From Acidobacteriota bacterium (lineage in GTDB: Bacteria; Acidobacteriota; Terriglobia; Acidiferrales; UBA7541), in contig JAGWRH010000046.1 of NCBI GenBank assembly GCA_028876695.1, positions 1 through 6,668 of the forward strand: a stretch of DNA of 6,668 bases. Direction: 5' to 3'. Position numbers and translations under genes: made by a program. How positions within the stretch are numbered: the stretch's first letter is position 1; each line of letters starts with the position of its first letter. Shown here piece after piece: positions 1 through 6,551 of the stretch. The notes under the pieces were generated by a model. It ran no database searches, was not told the origin of the DNA, and saw nothing but the letters and a program-made list of their open reading frames with translations.

Positions 1-149
1 ATCCGCGTCAGCGTCCCGTCAAAATCGGTGAAGAGCGCCACGTGCTGCGCGCGGCGTATCTCTCCGCTGACCTCGCTCCAGCAATCAAATAGATGTTTGG
101 GAACCTGGTTTCGTGCTCGGACCCGCCTGGAATTCCGTCGCTTGCCCAT
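1..149 (-). CDS. otsB: Trehalose-6-phosphate phosphatase-like HAD hydrolase, N-terminal 49 codons (cut by window edge)
   Basis: The minus frame from an ATG at 147-149 stays open to the window edge. Its last visible residues read VALFTDFDGTLTRI. This is HAD motif I (DxDGT, with D42 as the likely nucleophile and D44 as the acid/base), preceded by a hydrophobic beta strand. The stretch LFDCWSEVSGEIRRAQHVALFTDFDGTL resembles the start of OtsB-type trehalose-phosphatases, which release trehalose from trehalose-6-phosphate in the cytoplasm. The first 18 residues are very basic (KRRNSRRVRAR) with no signal peptide. A TAA closes the frame four codons upstream of the ATG, so this is the only ATG available; its Shine-Dalgarno is weak. 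The gene follows dnaE2 on the same strand after 186 nt, so readthrough is possible but not shown. HAD motif I alone cannot separate OtsB from other HAD phosphatases; the rest of the gene lies outside the window. Confidence 0.55.
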   Translation of the reverse strand, partial: MGKRRNSRRVRARNQVPKHLFDCWSEVSGEIRRAQHVALFTDFDGTLTR

Positions 150-223
150 CGGCTGTTCATTTTACTTGCACTTTTCGCCGCCGTCCGATTTCTTCTGTCG
201 GCCGGCTCTCCACGAAAGCGGGC

Positions 224-267
224 GCGCTGGGGTGGGAACGGTGGTGGGGCCTGCCTGCCGCGGCAGG
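224..267. repeat. GC-rich repeat text and 14-bp perfect palindrome in the dnaE2-otsB spacer
   Basis: The 186-nt spacer (150-335) contains no recognisable gene. At 254-267 it holds the self-complementary 14-mer CCTGCCGCGGCAGG. At 224-236 it holds the 13-mer GCGCTGGGGTGGG, which recurs exactly at 3628-3640 in the imuB-dnaE2 spacer. Both look like dispersed intergenic repeat material. The palindrome is followed on the plus strand by a short T5 run (7 nt later), but no plus-strand gene ends here. On the minus strand no T-run follows it, so I do not call it the dnaE2 terminator. No clear promoter for the otsB-like gene was found. Confidence 0.5.
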
Positions 268-335
268 GACGTGCTTTTTGCGAATCACTCGAAACGAAGA
301 CTCATGTTGCTCGCCGGCTGGTTCGTTGTCGCGGC

Positions 336-3300
336 TCAGTGGAAATCGTGCGACTCGGTCGCCGCGCGCGTAACTGCCAGCGGCTCGATGCGTTCCACTT
401 TGATCGAAATCACGTTGTCCAGATTCTGCAGCCGCCCTTCGATCAACAAAAACGGATGATGCACCACCACGCCATGATCCTGCTCGAACAGTTGCGGCGT
501 GACGATCGCATTGGCGATGCCCGTCTCATCCTCCAGGCTCAAAAACACGAACCCTTTCGCCGTTCCCGGCCTTTGCCGGCAAACCACCGCGCCCGCGTAT
601 CGTACGCGCATTCCGTCCGGCAATTTCTCCAGATCCGCCGCCGCGCGAATTCCCTGCCGCTTCATCTCCGCCCGGCGATACGCCATCGGATGCGGCCCTA
701 CGGTCATCCCGGTGCCGCGAAAATCCGCCACCAGCCGCTCTTCGCTGGTCATCGGCGGCAGCGGCGATTCCCCGCCATTTGCATTCGTCGCGTCCGCGCG
801 CGCCTCCGCCTCGGCCGCGCCTTCCTGCGCCGTACTCGAAATTTCTTCCGCGTCTTCCAGCAGCGGCCCTGGTCGCCTCGCCGCCCGCTCCACCTGCCAC
901 AACGCATCGCGCCTGTGAAACCCGCGTTTCTCTCCAATAAAATTCAGCGCCCCGATTTCCCCGAGCGCCGCGAGCTCCGATTTCTGCGCGCCCGGTACCC
1001 GCCGCCTCAAATCCTCGATTGACGCGAACCTTCGCAGTCCGCGCTGCCGCGCGATTTCCAGCGCCACCTCTTTTCGCAGCCCTTTCACATAACGCAGCCC
1101 CACTCGCAGCGCGAATCCCCCTGCCATCGGCTCGAGCGTGCAATTCCAGTCCGACTTCGTCGCGTCGATCGGCTTGCATCGCAATCCGTGCCGCTGCGCA
1201 TCCTTTACCAGCGTCGCCGCCGAATAAAATCCCATCGGCTGGTTGTTCAGCATGGCCGCCGTGAACGCCGCCAGGTAATGGCATTTCAAATACGCGCTCG
1301 CGTACGCGATCAGAGCAAAACTGGCCGCGTGCGATTCCGGAAATCCGTACAGCGCGAACGACGTGATCGACTGCACGATCTTGTCCTGCGTCTCGCCCGT
1401 GATTCCCTTCCGCGCCATTCCCCGCCGCAGCTTCACCTCGATTTCCCGCATGCGCGCCTCGGAACGCTTGAACCCCATCGCCCGCCGCAATTCCTCCGCT
1501 TCGCCGCCCGTGAATCCCGCCGCGATCATGGCCATTCGCAGCAACTGCTCCTGAAACAGAGGCACGCCCAGCGTCCGCGCCAGCACCGGCTCGAGATCGG
1601 GATGATAGTATTCCGGCGCTTCCTTTCCCTGCCGCCGCTTCAAGTACGGATGCACCATTTTTCCCACGATCGGCCCCGGCCGTATGATCGCCACCTGCAC
1701 CACAATGTCGTAAAAACAGCTCGGCCTCAGCCGCGGCAGGCACGACATTTGCGCCCGGCTTTCCACCTGGAACATTCCCACCGTATCCGCCTTTTCGAGC
1801 GCGGCATAAATCGCCGGATCGTCCTGCGGCAGCCTTCCCAGGTCCATTTCTTCGCCGTGATGCGCGCGAATCAGTTGCAGCGACTCTTCGAGCACCGCCA
1901 TCATTCCCAGCCCCAGCAAATCCACCTTCACGATGCCCATGTCCGCGCAATCTTCCTTATCCCACTGCACCACCACGCGTCCCGGCATCGTCGCCGGCTC
2001 CAGCGGCACCACCGAATCGAGCTGCCCCTGGCAGATCACCATTCCGCCGGAATGCTGCCCCAAATGACGCGGCAAATCCTGCACCGTCCGGCACAACTCG
2101 AAAAATTTCCGTACGCGCGGATGCCCCATGTCCAGTCCCGCATCCTGGAACTCGCGCGCGAATTTTTCTCCCGGATCCTGGTATTCCCACGAGCCCATCA
2201 GCGCCGTCAGTTTCCCGATCGTCTCCGCGTCAAACTCCAGCGCCTTGCCCACCTCCCGCGCCGCCGATCGCCCCCGGTACGTAATCACGTTCGCGGTCAT
2301 CGCCGCGCCCTGTTTTCCGTAGCGTTCGTACACGTACTGAATCGCGCGCTCGCGCTGGTCTCCGCTCGGCAAATCCAAATCGATATCCGGCCATTCGCCG
2401 CGTTCTTCGGACAAAAACCGCTCGAACAGCAGCTCCATTCCCACCGGATCGACCGCCGTGATTCCCAACGCGTAGCAAACCGCGCTGTTGGCCGCCGATC
2501 CGCGCCCCTGCGCCAGGATTCCCTTCTCGCGGCAGAAGCGCACGATGTCCCACACGATCAGGAAATATCCCTCCAGATGGAGCTTTTCGATCAACGCCAG
2601 CTCGCGCTCGATCTGCCGCCGCGCTTTCTCGTTGCCCGCGCCGTAGCGCCAGATCATTCCGTCCAGCGCGCGCTGCCGCAGAAATTCCATTGGCGGTCCG
2701 CCGCCGGGAACCGGATAAACCGGAAATTGGTAGCCCAGGTCGTTCAGCGTGAATTGCAGTCGCGACGAAAGCTCTTCCGTATTCGCGATCGCTTCGGGAA
2801 GATCCGCGAAAAGTTCCGCCATTTCCGCCGGCGACTTGCAGTACCGCTCCGCGTTGCGGCTCAGCAGGCGCCCCGCCGTTTCCAGCGTGCGGTGGTGCCG
2901 GATGCACGTAAAGACGTCCAGCGCTTCGCGCCGCTCCGGCCGCGCGTACGCCACTCCGTTCGTGGCGATCAGCGGCAGCTTCAGCCTGCGCGCGATGGCT
3001 ACCGCCGCCTGATTGCGCGCCTCTTCGCGTCGCGAATAGTGCCGCTGCAATTCCACATAGACGCTCTCGCGCCCGAATATTCGGCGCAGCTCCTCAACGC
3101 ATTCTGTCGCCGCCGTCAGTCCGCCTCGCGCCAGCGCATATTCCAGCGGGCCTTCATCGCCGCCCGTCAGGCAAATCAATCCGCCGCTGAACTCCGCGAT
3201 TTCCTCCGCCGAAGCGCTCCCTTCGCCCTTCGCCGCGCGCATCTTCATCCGCGTGATCAGCCGGCACAAATTCTGGTAGCCCGCTCGCGACTCCGCCAGC

Positions 3301-3539
3301 AGCGTGTATCGTTTACCCGCTGTGCGCGTTCGAGCCGCCGTTATTTCCGCCCCGATATGCGCGCGAATCTTCCGCTTGTTCGCGGCCAGGTGAAATCGCG
3401 TCGCGCCATACACGCCGTCGCGATCCGCCAGCGCCATCGCTGGCATTCCGTGCTCCGCGCACGCCTCCGCTAATTCCTCCGGCGCCGACGCGCCCTCAAG
3501 GAAACTGAACGCCGACCGCGCATGCAATTCCACATACAT
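336..3539 (-). CDS. dnaE2: Error-prone DNA polymerase DnaE2 (ImuC), C-family polymerase III alpha-like
   Basis: 1067 residues, the usual DnaE2 length. It is the translesion polymerase of the ImuA-ImuB-DnaE2 mutasome and acts at damaged templates together with the beta clamp. Domains in order: PHP (about 1-200, starting YVELHARSAFSFLEGAS); palm with GRGSAANS (345-352) and PDIDLD (384-389) carrying catalytic D385 and D387; HLGQHSGGMVIC (492-503); the third aspartate D540 in KVDLLGLGM; fingers with RPGPIVGKMVHPY (620-632) and YGFPESHAASFALIAY (731-746); helix-hairpin-helix region (about 812-870); linker; OB fold (about 978-1055). It lacks the extra C-terminal tau-binding region of replicative DnaE. 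Several PHP metal ligands are replaced: R8, R40, G195 and A197 sit where family members usually have H, H, D and H. The ATG at 3539 is chosen because the family N-terminus starts there; the ribosome-binding site is weak. imuB ends 238 nt upstream, so dnaE2 may be cotranscribed or have its own promoter. Identification is secure from the domain set and neighbours. Confidence 0.96.
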   Translation of the reverse strand: MYVELHARSAFSFLEGASAPEELAEACAEHGMPAMALADRDGVYGATRFHLAANKRKIRAHIGAEITAARTRTAGKRYTLLAESRAGYQNLCRLITRMKMRAAKGEGSASAEEIAEFSGGLICLTGGDEGPLEYALARGGLTAATECVEELRRIFGRESVYVELQRHYSRREEARNQAAVAIARRLKLPLIATNGVAYARPERREALDVFTCIRHHRTLETAGRLLSRNAERYCKSPAEMAELFADLPEAIANTEELSSRLQFTLNDLGYQFPVYPVPGGGPPMEFLRQRALDGMIWRYGAGNEKARRQIERELALIEKLHLEGYFLIVWDIVRFCREKGILAQGRGSAANSAVCYALGITAVDPVGMELLFERFLSEERGEWPDIDLDLPSGDQRERAIQYVYERYGKQGAAMTANVITYRGRSAAREVGKALEFDAETIGKLTALMGSWEYQDPGEKFAREFQDAGLDMGHPRVRKFFELCRTVQDLPRHLGQHSGGMVICQGQLDSVVPLEPATMPGRVVVQWDKEDCADMGIVKVDLLGLGMMAVLEESLQLIRAHHGEEMDLGRLPQDDPAIYAALEKADTVGMFQVESRAQMSCLPRLRPSCFYDIVVQVAIIRPGPIVGKMVHPYLKRRQGKEAPEYYHPDLEPVLARTLGVPLFQEQLLRMAMIAAGFTGGEAEELRRAMGFKRSEARMREIEVKLRRGMARKGITGETQDKIVQSITSFALYGFPESHAASFALIAYASAYLKCHYLAAFTAAMLNNQPMGFYSAATLVKDAQRHGLRCKPIDATKSDWNCTLEPMAGGFALRVGLRYVKGLRKEVALEIARQRGLRRFASIEDLRRRVPGAQKSELAALGEIGALNFIGEKRGFHRRDALWQVERAARRPGPLLEDAEEISSTAQEGAAEAEARADATNANGGESPLPPMTSEERLVADFRGTGMTVGPHPMAYRRAEMKRQGIRAAADLEKLPDGMRVRYAGAVVCRQRPGTAKGFVFLSLEDETGIANAIVTPQLFEQDHGVVVHHPFLLIEGRLQNLDNVISIKVERIEPLAVTRAATESHDFH

Positions 3540-3576
3540 CGCTGATATCCATGATTGTCATCCCCAACCCCGGGGT

Positions 3577-3636
3577 CCCCAGCGCGCTGTTGGCCAGGCC
3601 CTCAAAGCGCTCGCGCTTTAGGGCAGAGCGCTGGGG
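3577..3636. repeat. Compound GC-rich hairpin in the imuB-dnaE2 spacer
   Basis: Outer arms at 3577-3588 and 3625-3636 pair over 12 bp with one mismatch (CCCCAGCGC against GCGCTGGGG is perfect). An inner hairpin at 3599-3610 / 3613-3623 pairs over 11 bp with one bulged base and a 2-nt loop. The DNA just outside carries further C4/G4 runs (3562-3574 and 3638-3641). There is no T-tract on either side, so it is not a standard intrinsic terminator. It looks like a REP-type intergenic palindrome. Any transcript of dnaE2 that starts upstream would fold here about 40 nt before the dnaE2 start codon. Confidence 0.6.
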
Positions 3637-3641
3637 TGGGG

Positions 3642-3746
3642 CAAAGCGTGCGGATTTTCCGTGATGGGTCAGTTTGAATTTTCTTAATCGTGACACGAGC
3701 AGCCAAAATTCAAACTGACCCACTACCGGATTTCAAAGCGTGCGGA
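3642..3746. repeat. 13-bp direct repeats flanking the 18-bp inverted repeat
   Basis: CAAAGCGTGCGGA occurs at 3642-3654 and again at 3734-3746, and the similarity continues loosely (ATTTTCC against GTTTTCT). The two copies bracket the palindrome at 3665-3722. They could be a target-site duplication left by insertion of the palindrome or a part of a longer repeat unit. The second palindrome copy at 6387-6443 does not show matching flanks, which argues against a simple duplication. Confidence 0.5.
3665..3722. repeat. Perfect 18-bp inverted repeat, copy 1 of a dispersed palindromic element
   Basis: Left arm TGGGTCAGTTTGAATTTT (3665-3682) is exactly complementary to right arm AAAATTCAAACTGACCCA (3705-3722), with a 22-nt centre containing ATCGTGACAC. 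The similarity of the arms continues outward to 3661 and 3726 with two mismatches. A related copy lies at 6387-6443 in the imuA leader in the same orientation. The perfect arms, AT-rich inner half and presence of a second copy suggest a non-autonomous mobile palindrome (MITE or REP-like) rather than an operator, though a regulatory role is possible given both copies lie upstream of imu genes. Confidence 0.85.
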
Positions 3747-3777
3747 GTTTTCTATTCTTTGCCCGCCTCGTCGATGA

Positions 3778-5430
3778 CTAATCGTAAATTCCCCGCACAA
3801 ACCATCCCTCCCTCCGCGCGTCATAATAAATTCGATACATGCCCCATGCGCCGCGCGCATTCGTCGCATTGGCCGAAGCCGCCGCGCGGAATTTAACTTC
3901 CACATCCCACTCGTCCTGCTGCCACTCGTCTTGGCGCCACCAGTCGCCCGACGTTCTCCACGGCCCCGCCGCCGTCCTCACTTCGCCTCGCGCTCCCTGA
4001 AAAATCACCGCCACCGGACGCCCCTCGTGCATTTCCACCCTCGCCGGAATTTCCGGACGAAACACCCGAAACCCCACCGCCGTTTGCTTGTCCCATGCAC
4101 TCATCCTATTTTGTGCGGTTGTTCGTGGGGGCGCTGCCTCGTCCTGCCGAAGGAAAGTACGCTGCGCCCCGCGAATCGTCGCAGGATCGCTATCCGCTGC
4201 TCCCGCCGCCTCAAACCTCCTCATCCGGAACGCTCCCGGCCGGTGCGTGTCCACAATTTCCGGCGATCCTGCGTTTCCTTCGCCCACCACATTGGCGATG
4301 CGTGCGATCGTCAGCTCCAGTTTTTCCGGATCGGGAAAGCTCGGCAGAAAAAGCCCGCCTTGCGTCGCCCTCGGACGCGCCGCTTCCGCCGTCAGCATGA
4401 TTTTCTGAATCGGCGCTCCCGGCGGATGCGCCTGCAACCGCAGCCGCAGCAATTTCAACAGCATCTTCGCGTCGCGCGTTGCCAGCGGCAGCCGCAATTC
4501 CGCTTCGTACTCGCCCGGAGGATTTTGTTCTCGCACGATTTCCATTCGCCGGTCGCACGCGTCGTCGAAGCTCGGCTGCAGCTCGAATCGCGCGCGAATC
4601 GACGCCGTCCCCAGCGCCCGCGCCGCCAGCCTCGCGCAAAGCTGGTCCAGCAACCGCCCCAGCAAGAACGACAGCGGATCGAGCTCTTCCACCGCGTCGT
4701 CCAGATCCATCTCTTCTTCAAAAAACTCCGCCGCCGCGGCCACATGCAGCGAACGCACGCTCGCCCCGCGCGCCAGTTCGTGCAGCCGCACGCCCTCCTG
4801 TCCCAGCCGCTCCGAAAGCTCTGGAACCGGCAACGCCGCCAGCGCCCCGCACGTGTGCACGCCCCAGCGCTCCAGCGCCTCCGCCGTTTCCACCGCTGGA
4901 CGCAGCACGCGCACCGGCAAATCCCGCAGCCGCGCCGCTTCCTCGCCACGCGCCATCACCGTCACTCCGCGGCGCCCGCGCGCCGCAATCGACGCCGCAT
5001 CGATATTCCCCGCAATGGCCACGTTCACCTGCAATCCGCACGCAAGCGCGCGCCGCGCCAGTTCCGCGCCAATCTCCCGCTCGCCGCCGAAAAGCGAGCC
5101 CAGCCCCGCCAGGTCAATCACACTCTCGTCCTCGCCCGCATCTTCGATCCGCGGTGAAACCGACCATCCCGCGTCCAGCAGCGCCGCGTGCGCCGATTTT
5201 TCCAGCGTCTCCGAACGCGCCCGCACTTCCAGTCCCGCAAACTGCTCCGCGTTCGTCTTTGTCATCCCGATTTCCACGCCCATTCGCCTCGCGTCTTCGT
5301 TCAACGCCACCACGTTGCACAGCGGCGGCGCTCCTTCCACCAGCGCCAGCGAACGCTCGCGCAGTTCCGGCTCCGCGCGCGCCACCGCCTGCACTCTGAA
5401 ATTCGGAACGAATATCGATGCGAACGCCAT
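3778..5430 (-). CDS. imuB: ImuB, catalytically inactive Y-family polymerase-like clamp adaptor
   Basis: 550 residues, typical of ImuB. In the family it links DnaE2 and ImuA to the sliding clamp and does not polymerise. The N-terminus (MAFASIFVPNFRVQAVAR) aligns with the Y-family first strand, but the DxD metal-binding acids are absent (V8, N10). The second palm motif reads GEDESVIDLAGLGSLFGGE (99-117), so an acidic pair D101/E102 survives. A helix-hairpin-helix-like segment follows (about 175-225), then a little-finger-like domain (about 240-350). The motif ATQGGLFLP has Q357, L360 and F361 in a QxxLF beta-clamp-binding arrangement, followed by the ImuB signature GSPEIVDTHRPGAFRM (388-403). 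The C-terminal domain has GPWRTSGDWWRQDEW (489-503) and ends YYDARREGWFVRGIYD. The start ATG at 5430 matches the expected N-terminus; an AAGAAG-like ribosome site sits very close to it. The gene begins 54 nt after imuA, consistent with one operon. Confidence 0.95.
   Translation of the reverse strand: MAFASIFVPNFRVQAVARAEPELRERSLALVEGAPPLCNVVALNEDARRMGVEIGMTKTNAEQFAGLEVRARSETLEKSAHAALLDAGWSVSPRIEDAGEDESVIDLAGLGSLFGGEREIGAELARRALACGLQVNVAIAGNIDAASIAARGRRGVTVMARGEEAARLRDLPVRVLRPAVETAEALERWGVHTCGALAALPVPELSERLGQEGVRLHELARGASVRSLHVAAAAEFFEEEMDLDDAVEELDPLSFLLGRLLDQLCARLAARALGTASIRARFELQPSFDDACDRRMEIVREQNPPGEYEAELRLPLATRDAKMLLKLLRLRLQAHPPGAPIQKIMLTAEAARPRATQGGLFLPSFPDPEKLELTIARIANVVGEGNAGSPEIVDTHRPGAFRMRRFEAAGAADSDPATIRGAQRTFLRQDEAAPPRTTAQNRMSAWDKQTAVGFRVFRPEIPARVEMHEGRPVAVIFQGARGEVRTAAGPWRTSGDWWRQDEWQQDEWDVEVKFRAAASANATNARGAWGMYRIYYDARREGWFVRGIYD
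3907..3936. repeat. Imperfect 15-bp tandem duplication inside imuB
   Basis: Two adjacent 15-bp units (3907-3921 and 3922-3936) match at 12 of 15 positions and encode the repeated peptide in RQDEWQQDEWD (ImuB residues 499-509). The units keep the reading frame. They extend a tryptophan-rich, acidic loop just after the SGDWW motif of the ImuB C-terminal domain. This may be a small local expansion or simply the family's normal sequence in this lineage. Confidence 0.4.
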
Positions 5431-5484
5431 CTCTTCTTGCCGCCATCGCGAATGAGCTGATCGAGAGCAAACCCAAAAGTTCGC

Positions 5485-6372
5485 TCAGAATCTCCTTCTT
5501 GCCTCAAACTCCGTCCCCTCCATCGTCTCTTCTCGCCATGTCAACCGGTCGCCTTCCCGCTTCGCCTTCGAACGAATCGCCTCCGCGAAATTCCTCGCTC
5601 CTGCAAACAAAAATCCCCGCGCATGCGGCGAAAATATCCGCCTGTCTCGCTCGCAGACGCCGCTTCCAGCCGATGCCGGCGTTATGAGAGCAGGTTTCGT
5701 TTTTTCCGGTGCGGGTGCCCCACCCTCGGTTTTCGAGCGTGGGGATTCTCCATGAGGCGCGGCATCGCAAATGGCCTCGCTCGTCTGTCTCCACCGCGCC
5801 TCCCGCGCCTCCATCCGCAGCACCAACGACGCGCACGTCTTCGCATTCGACTCCATCTCCACCGCCACCAAAATCGTCGGCGTGTGCTCCACCGCTCGCC
5901 GCATGCGAAACCACACCGGCAGCGGAATTGCCCGCGCCACGCGTGCCGGCGTGTCTCCCAGATCGAGCGCGATCAGCCCGAATCCTCCGCCCTGTATCAA
6001 CAAATCCGCCGCTTGCAGCGCCTGCTCCACGTTCCGGCACCGCACCCACAGCAACTGCCCCAGCCGCACGCCCGCCTCCGCCGCCGATTCCGGATCGAAC
6101 GCGTCCCGCGCATCCACCAGCGCGCACACTTCCGCCGCTTCGGTCCGCGCCGTCAGCGCCGCCATCAGCACGCTCGTCCGTCCCGACGACGCCGGCCCGC
6201 AAATTTCCGTCAATGCCCCGCGCGGCAGCCCGCCCGTCAGACGGTCGATCTCCGCCACCCCCGTCGGCGCCCTCTCCACCGCCCGCCGCTCGCGGTATTC
6301 GAACGGGCTCGCCACGCGCTTCTCCAGCGCCGCTTCCACCTGTAATCGCAATGCGTTCGTTCGCGCGCTCAT
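5485..6372 (-). CDS. imuA: ImuA, RecA-fold accessory protein of the mutasome
   Basis: 295 residues from the ATG at 6372. ImuA is a RecA-superfamily protein that works with ImuB and DnaE2 in damage-induced mutagenesis. The region TGVAEIDRLTGGLPRGALTEICG (37-59) is the typical RecA/ImuA lead-in. The P-loop reads GPASSGRTS (59-67), with Arg65 where the classical Walker A has Lys. A Walker B-like strand FGLIALDLGD (131-140) carries D137. The core seems to end near residue 200 (EAREARWRQ). Residues about 203-245 are Pro/Gly/Lys/Ser-rich and coded by a repeat-like hairpin (5718-5744), after which ARGFLFAGARNFAEAIRSKAKREGDRLTW may resume the normal C-terminus. The start is chosen because GAGGA (6378-6382) lies 5 nt upstream of this ATG. 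The frame is open further to a TTG at 6528, but those 52 codons translate the leader repeat and look non-coding. imuB follows after 54 nt. Confidence 0.88.
   Translation of the reverse strand: MSARTNALRLQVEAALEKRVASPFEYRERRAVERAPTGVAEIDRLTGGLPRGALTEICGPASSGRTSVLMAALTARTEAAEVCALVDARDAFDPESAAEAGVRLGQLLWVRCRNVEQALQAADLLIQGGGFGLIALDLGDTPARVARAIPLPVWFRMRRAVEHTPTILVAVEMESNAKTCASLVLRMEAREARWRQTSEAICDAAPHGESPRSKTEGGAPAPEKTKPALITPASAGSGVCERDRRIFSPHARGFLFAGARNFAEAIRSKAKREGDRLTWREETMEGTEFEARRRF
5718..5744. repeat. Repeat-like hairpin within the imuA coding region
   Basis: CCCCAC-C-CTCG (5718-5728) pairs with CGAG-C-GTGGGG (5734-5744): 10 base pairs with a single C-C mismatch and a 5-nt loop. It encodes ImuA residues 210-219 (SPRSKTEGGA). 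Its GGGTGGGGC text on the minus strand resembles the GGGGTGGGG runs of the intergenic hairpins at 224-236 and 3628-3641. The surrounding protein is low in complexity and does not look like RecA fold, so this may be intergenic-type repeat material inserted in frame. Confidence 0.5.
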
Positions 6373-6377
6373 GACGT

Positions 6378-6382
6378 TCCTC
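6378..6382 (-). promoter_or_regulatory. Shine-Dalgarno deciding the imuA start
   Basis: On the minus strand GAGGA precedes the ATG at 6372-6370 by 5 nt (GAGGAACGTCATG). It is the strongest ribosome-binding site seen in the window and supports the 295-residue ImuA over the longer TTG-initiated frame. It lies only 4 nt downstream of the palindromic repeat at 6387-6443. Confidence 0.75.
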
Positions 6383-6386
6383 GGTG

Positions 6387-6443
6387 TGGATCCGTTTGAA
6401 TTTTCTGGATCGTGACACAAGCCATCAAAATCAAACTGACCCA
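6387..6443. repeat. Degenerate copy 2 of the dispersed palindromic element, in the imuA leader
   Basis: Aligned to 3665-3722 it differs at 8 positions and has one single-base gap, roughly 84% identical. The central ATCGTGACAC and both GTTTGAATTTT / CAAACTGACCCA arms are recognisable. The left arm has two substitutions and the right arm lacks one T, so the stem no longer pairs perfectly. It lies in the same orientation as copy 1, between the predicted promoter and the imuA ribosome site. Confidence 0.8.
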
Positions 6444-6551
6444 GTGCCCATCCTGCATTCCAGGCGAATTCCGCGCGGCGAAAAAGAAGGGGCTTTCGCG
6501 GTAAAATCGTCAGCGGATTCAGCGGCAATCGCGCATCATTTCGATGCTTCT

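Noticed and set aside
254..300. Palindrome followed by T5 as an intrinsic terminator
   Set aside because: The T-run is on the plus strand, where no gene ends; for dnaE2 the orientation is wrong and the stem has no loop.
1188..3473. Plus-strand open frame of 761 codons opposite dnaE2
   Set aside because: It is antisense to a certain DnaE2 gene. The peptide is rich in Arg, His and Gln, as expected from the complement of GC-rich codons, and shows no domain.
3665..3722. Inverted repeat as a CRISPR repeat or a tRNA/ncRNA gene
   Set aside because: There is only one other distant copy with no regular spacers, and no cloverleaf or known RNA motif can be drawn.
3496..3723. 75-codon minus frame overlapping the dnaE2 start
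   Set aside because: It translates the palindromic repeat and then dnaE2 out of frame; no protein-like features.
3931..5157. Plus-strand open frame of 408 codons opposite imuB, and similar plus frames opposite imuA
   Set aside because: Arg/Pro/Ala-rich shadows of the coding strand with no motif, while ImuB and ImuA motifs are clear in the minus frames.
6355..6382. GTTC repeats near the imuA start as an alphaproteobacterial-type LexA box (GTTC-N7-GTTC)
   Set aside because: The GTTC copies are 0 and 13 nt apart rather than 7, and two fall within the imuA coding sequence.
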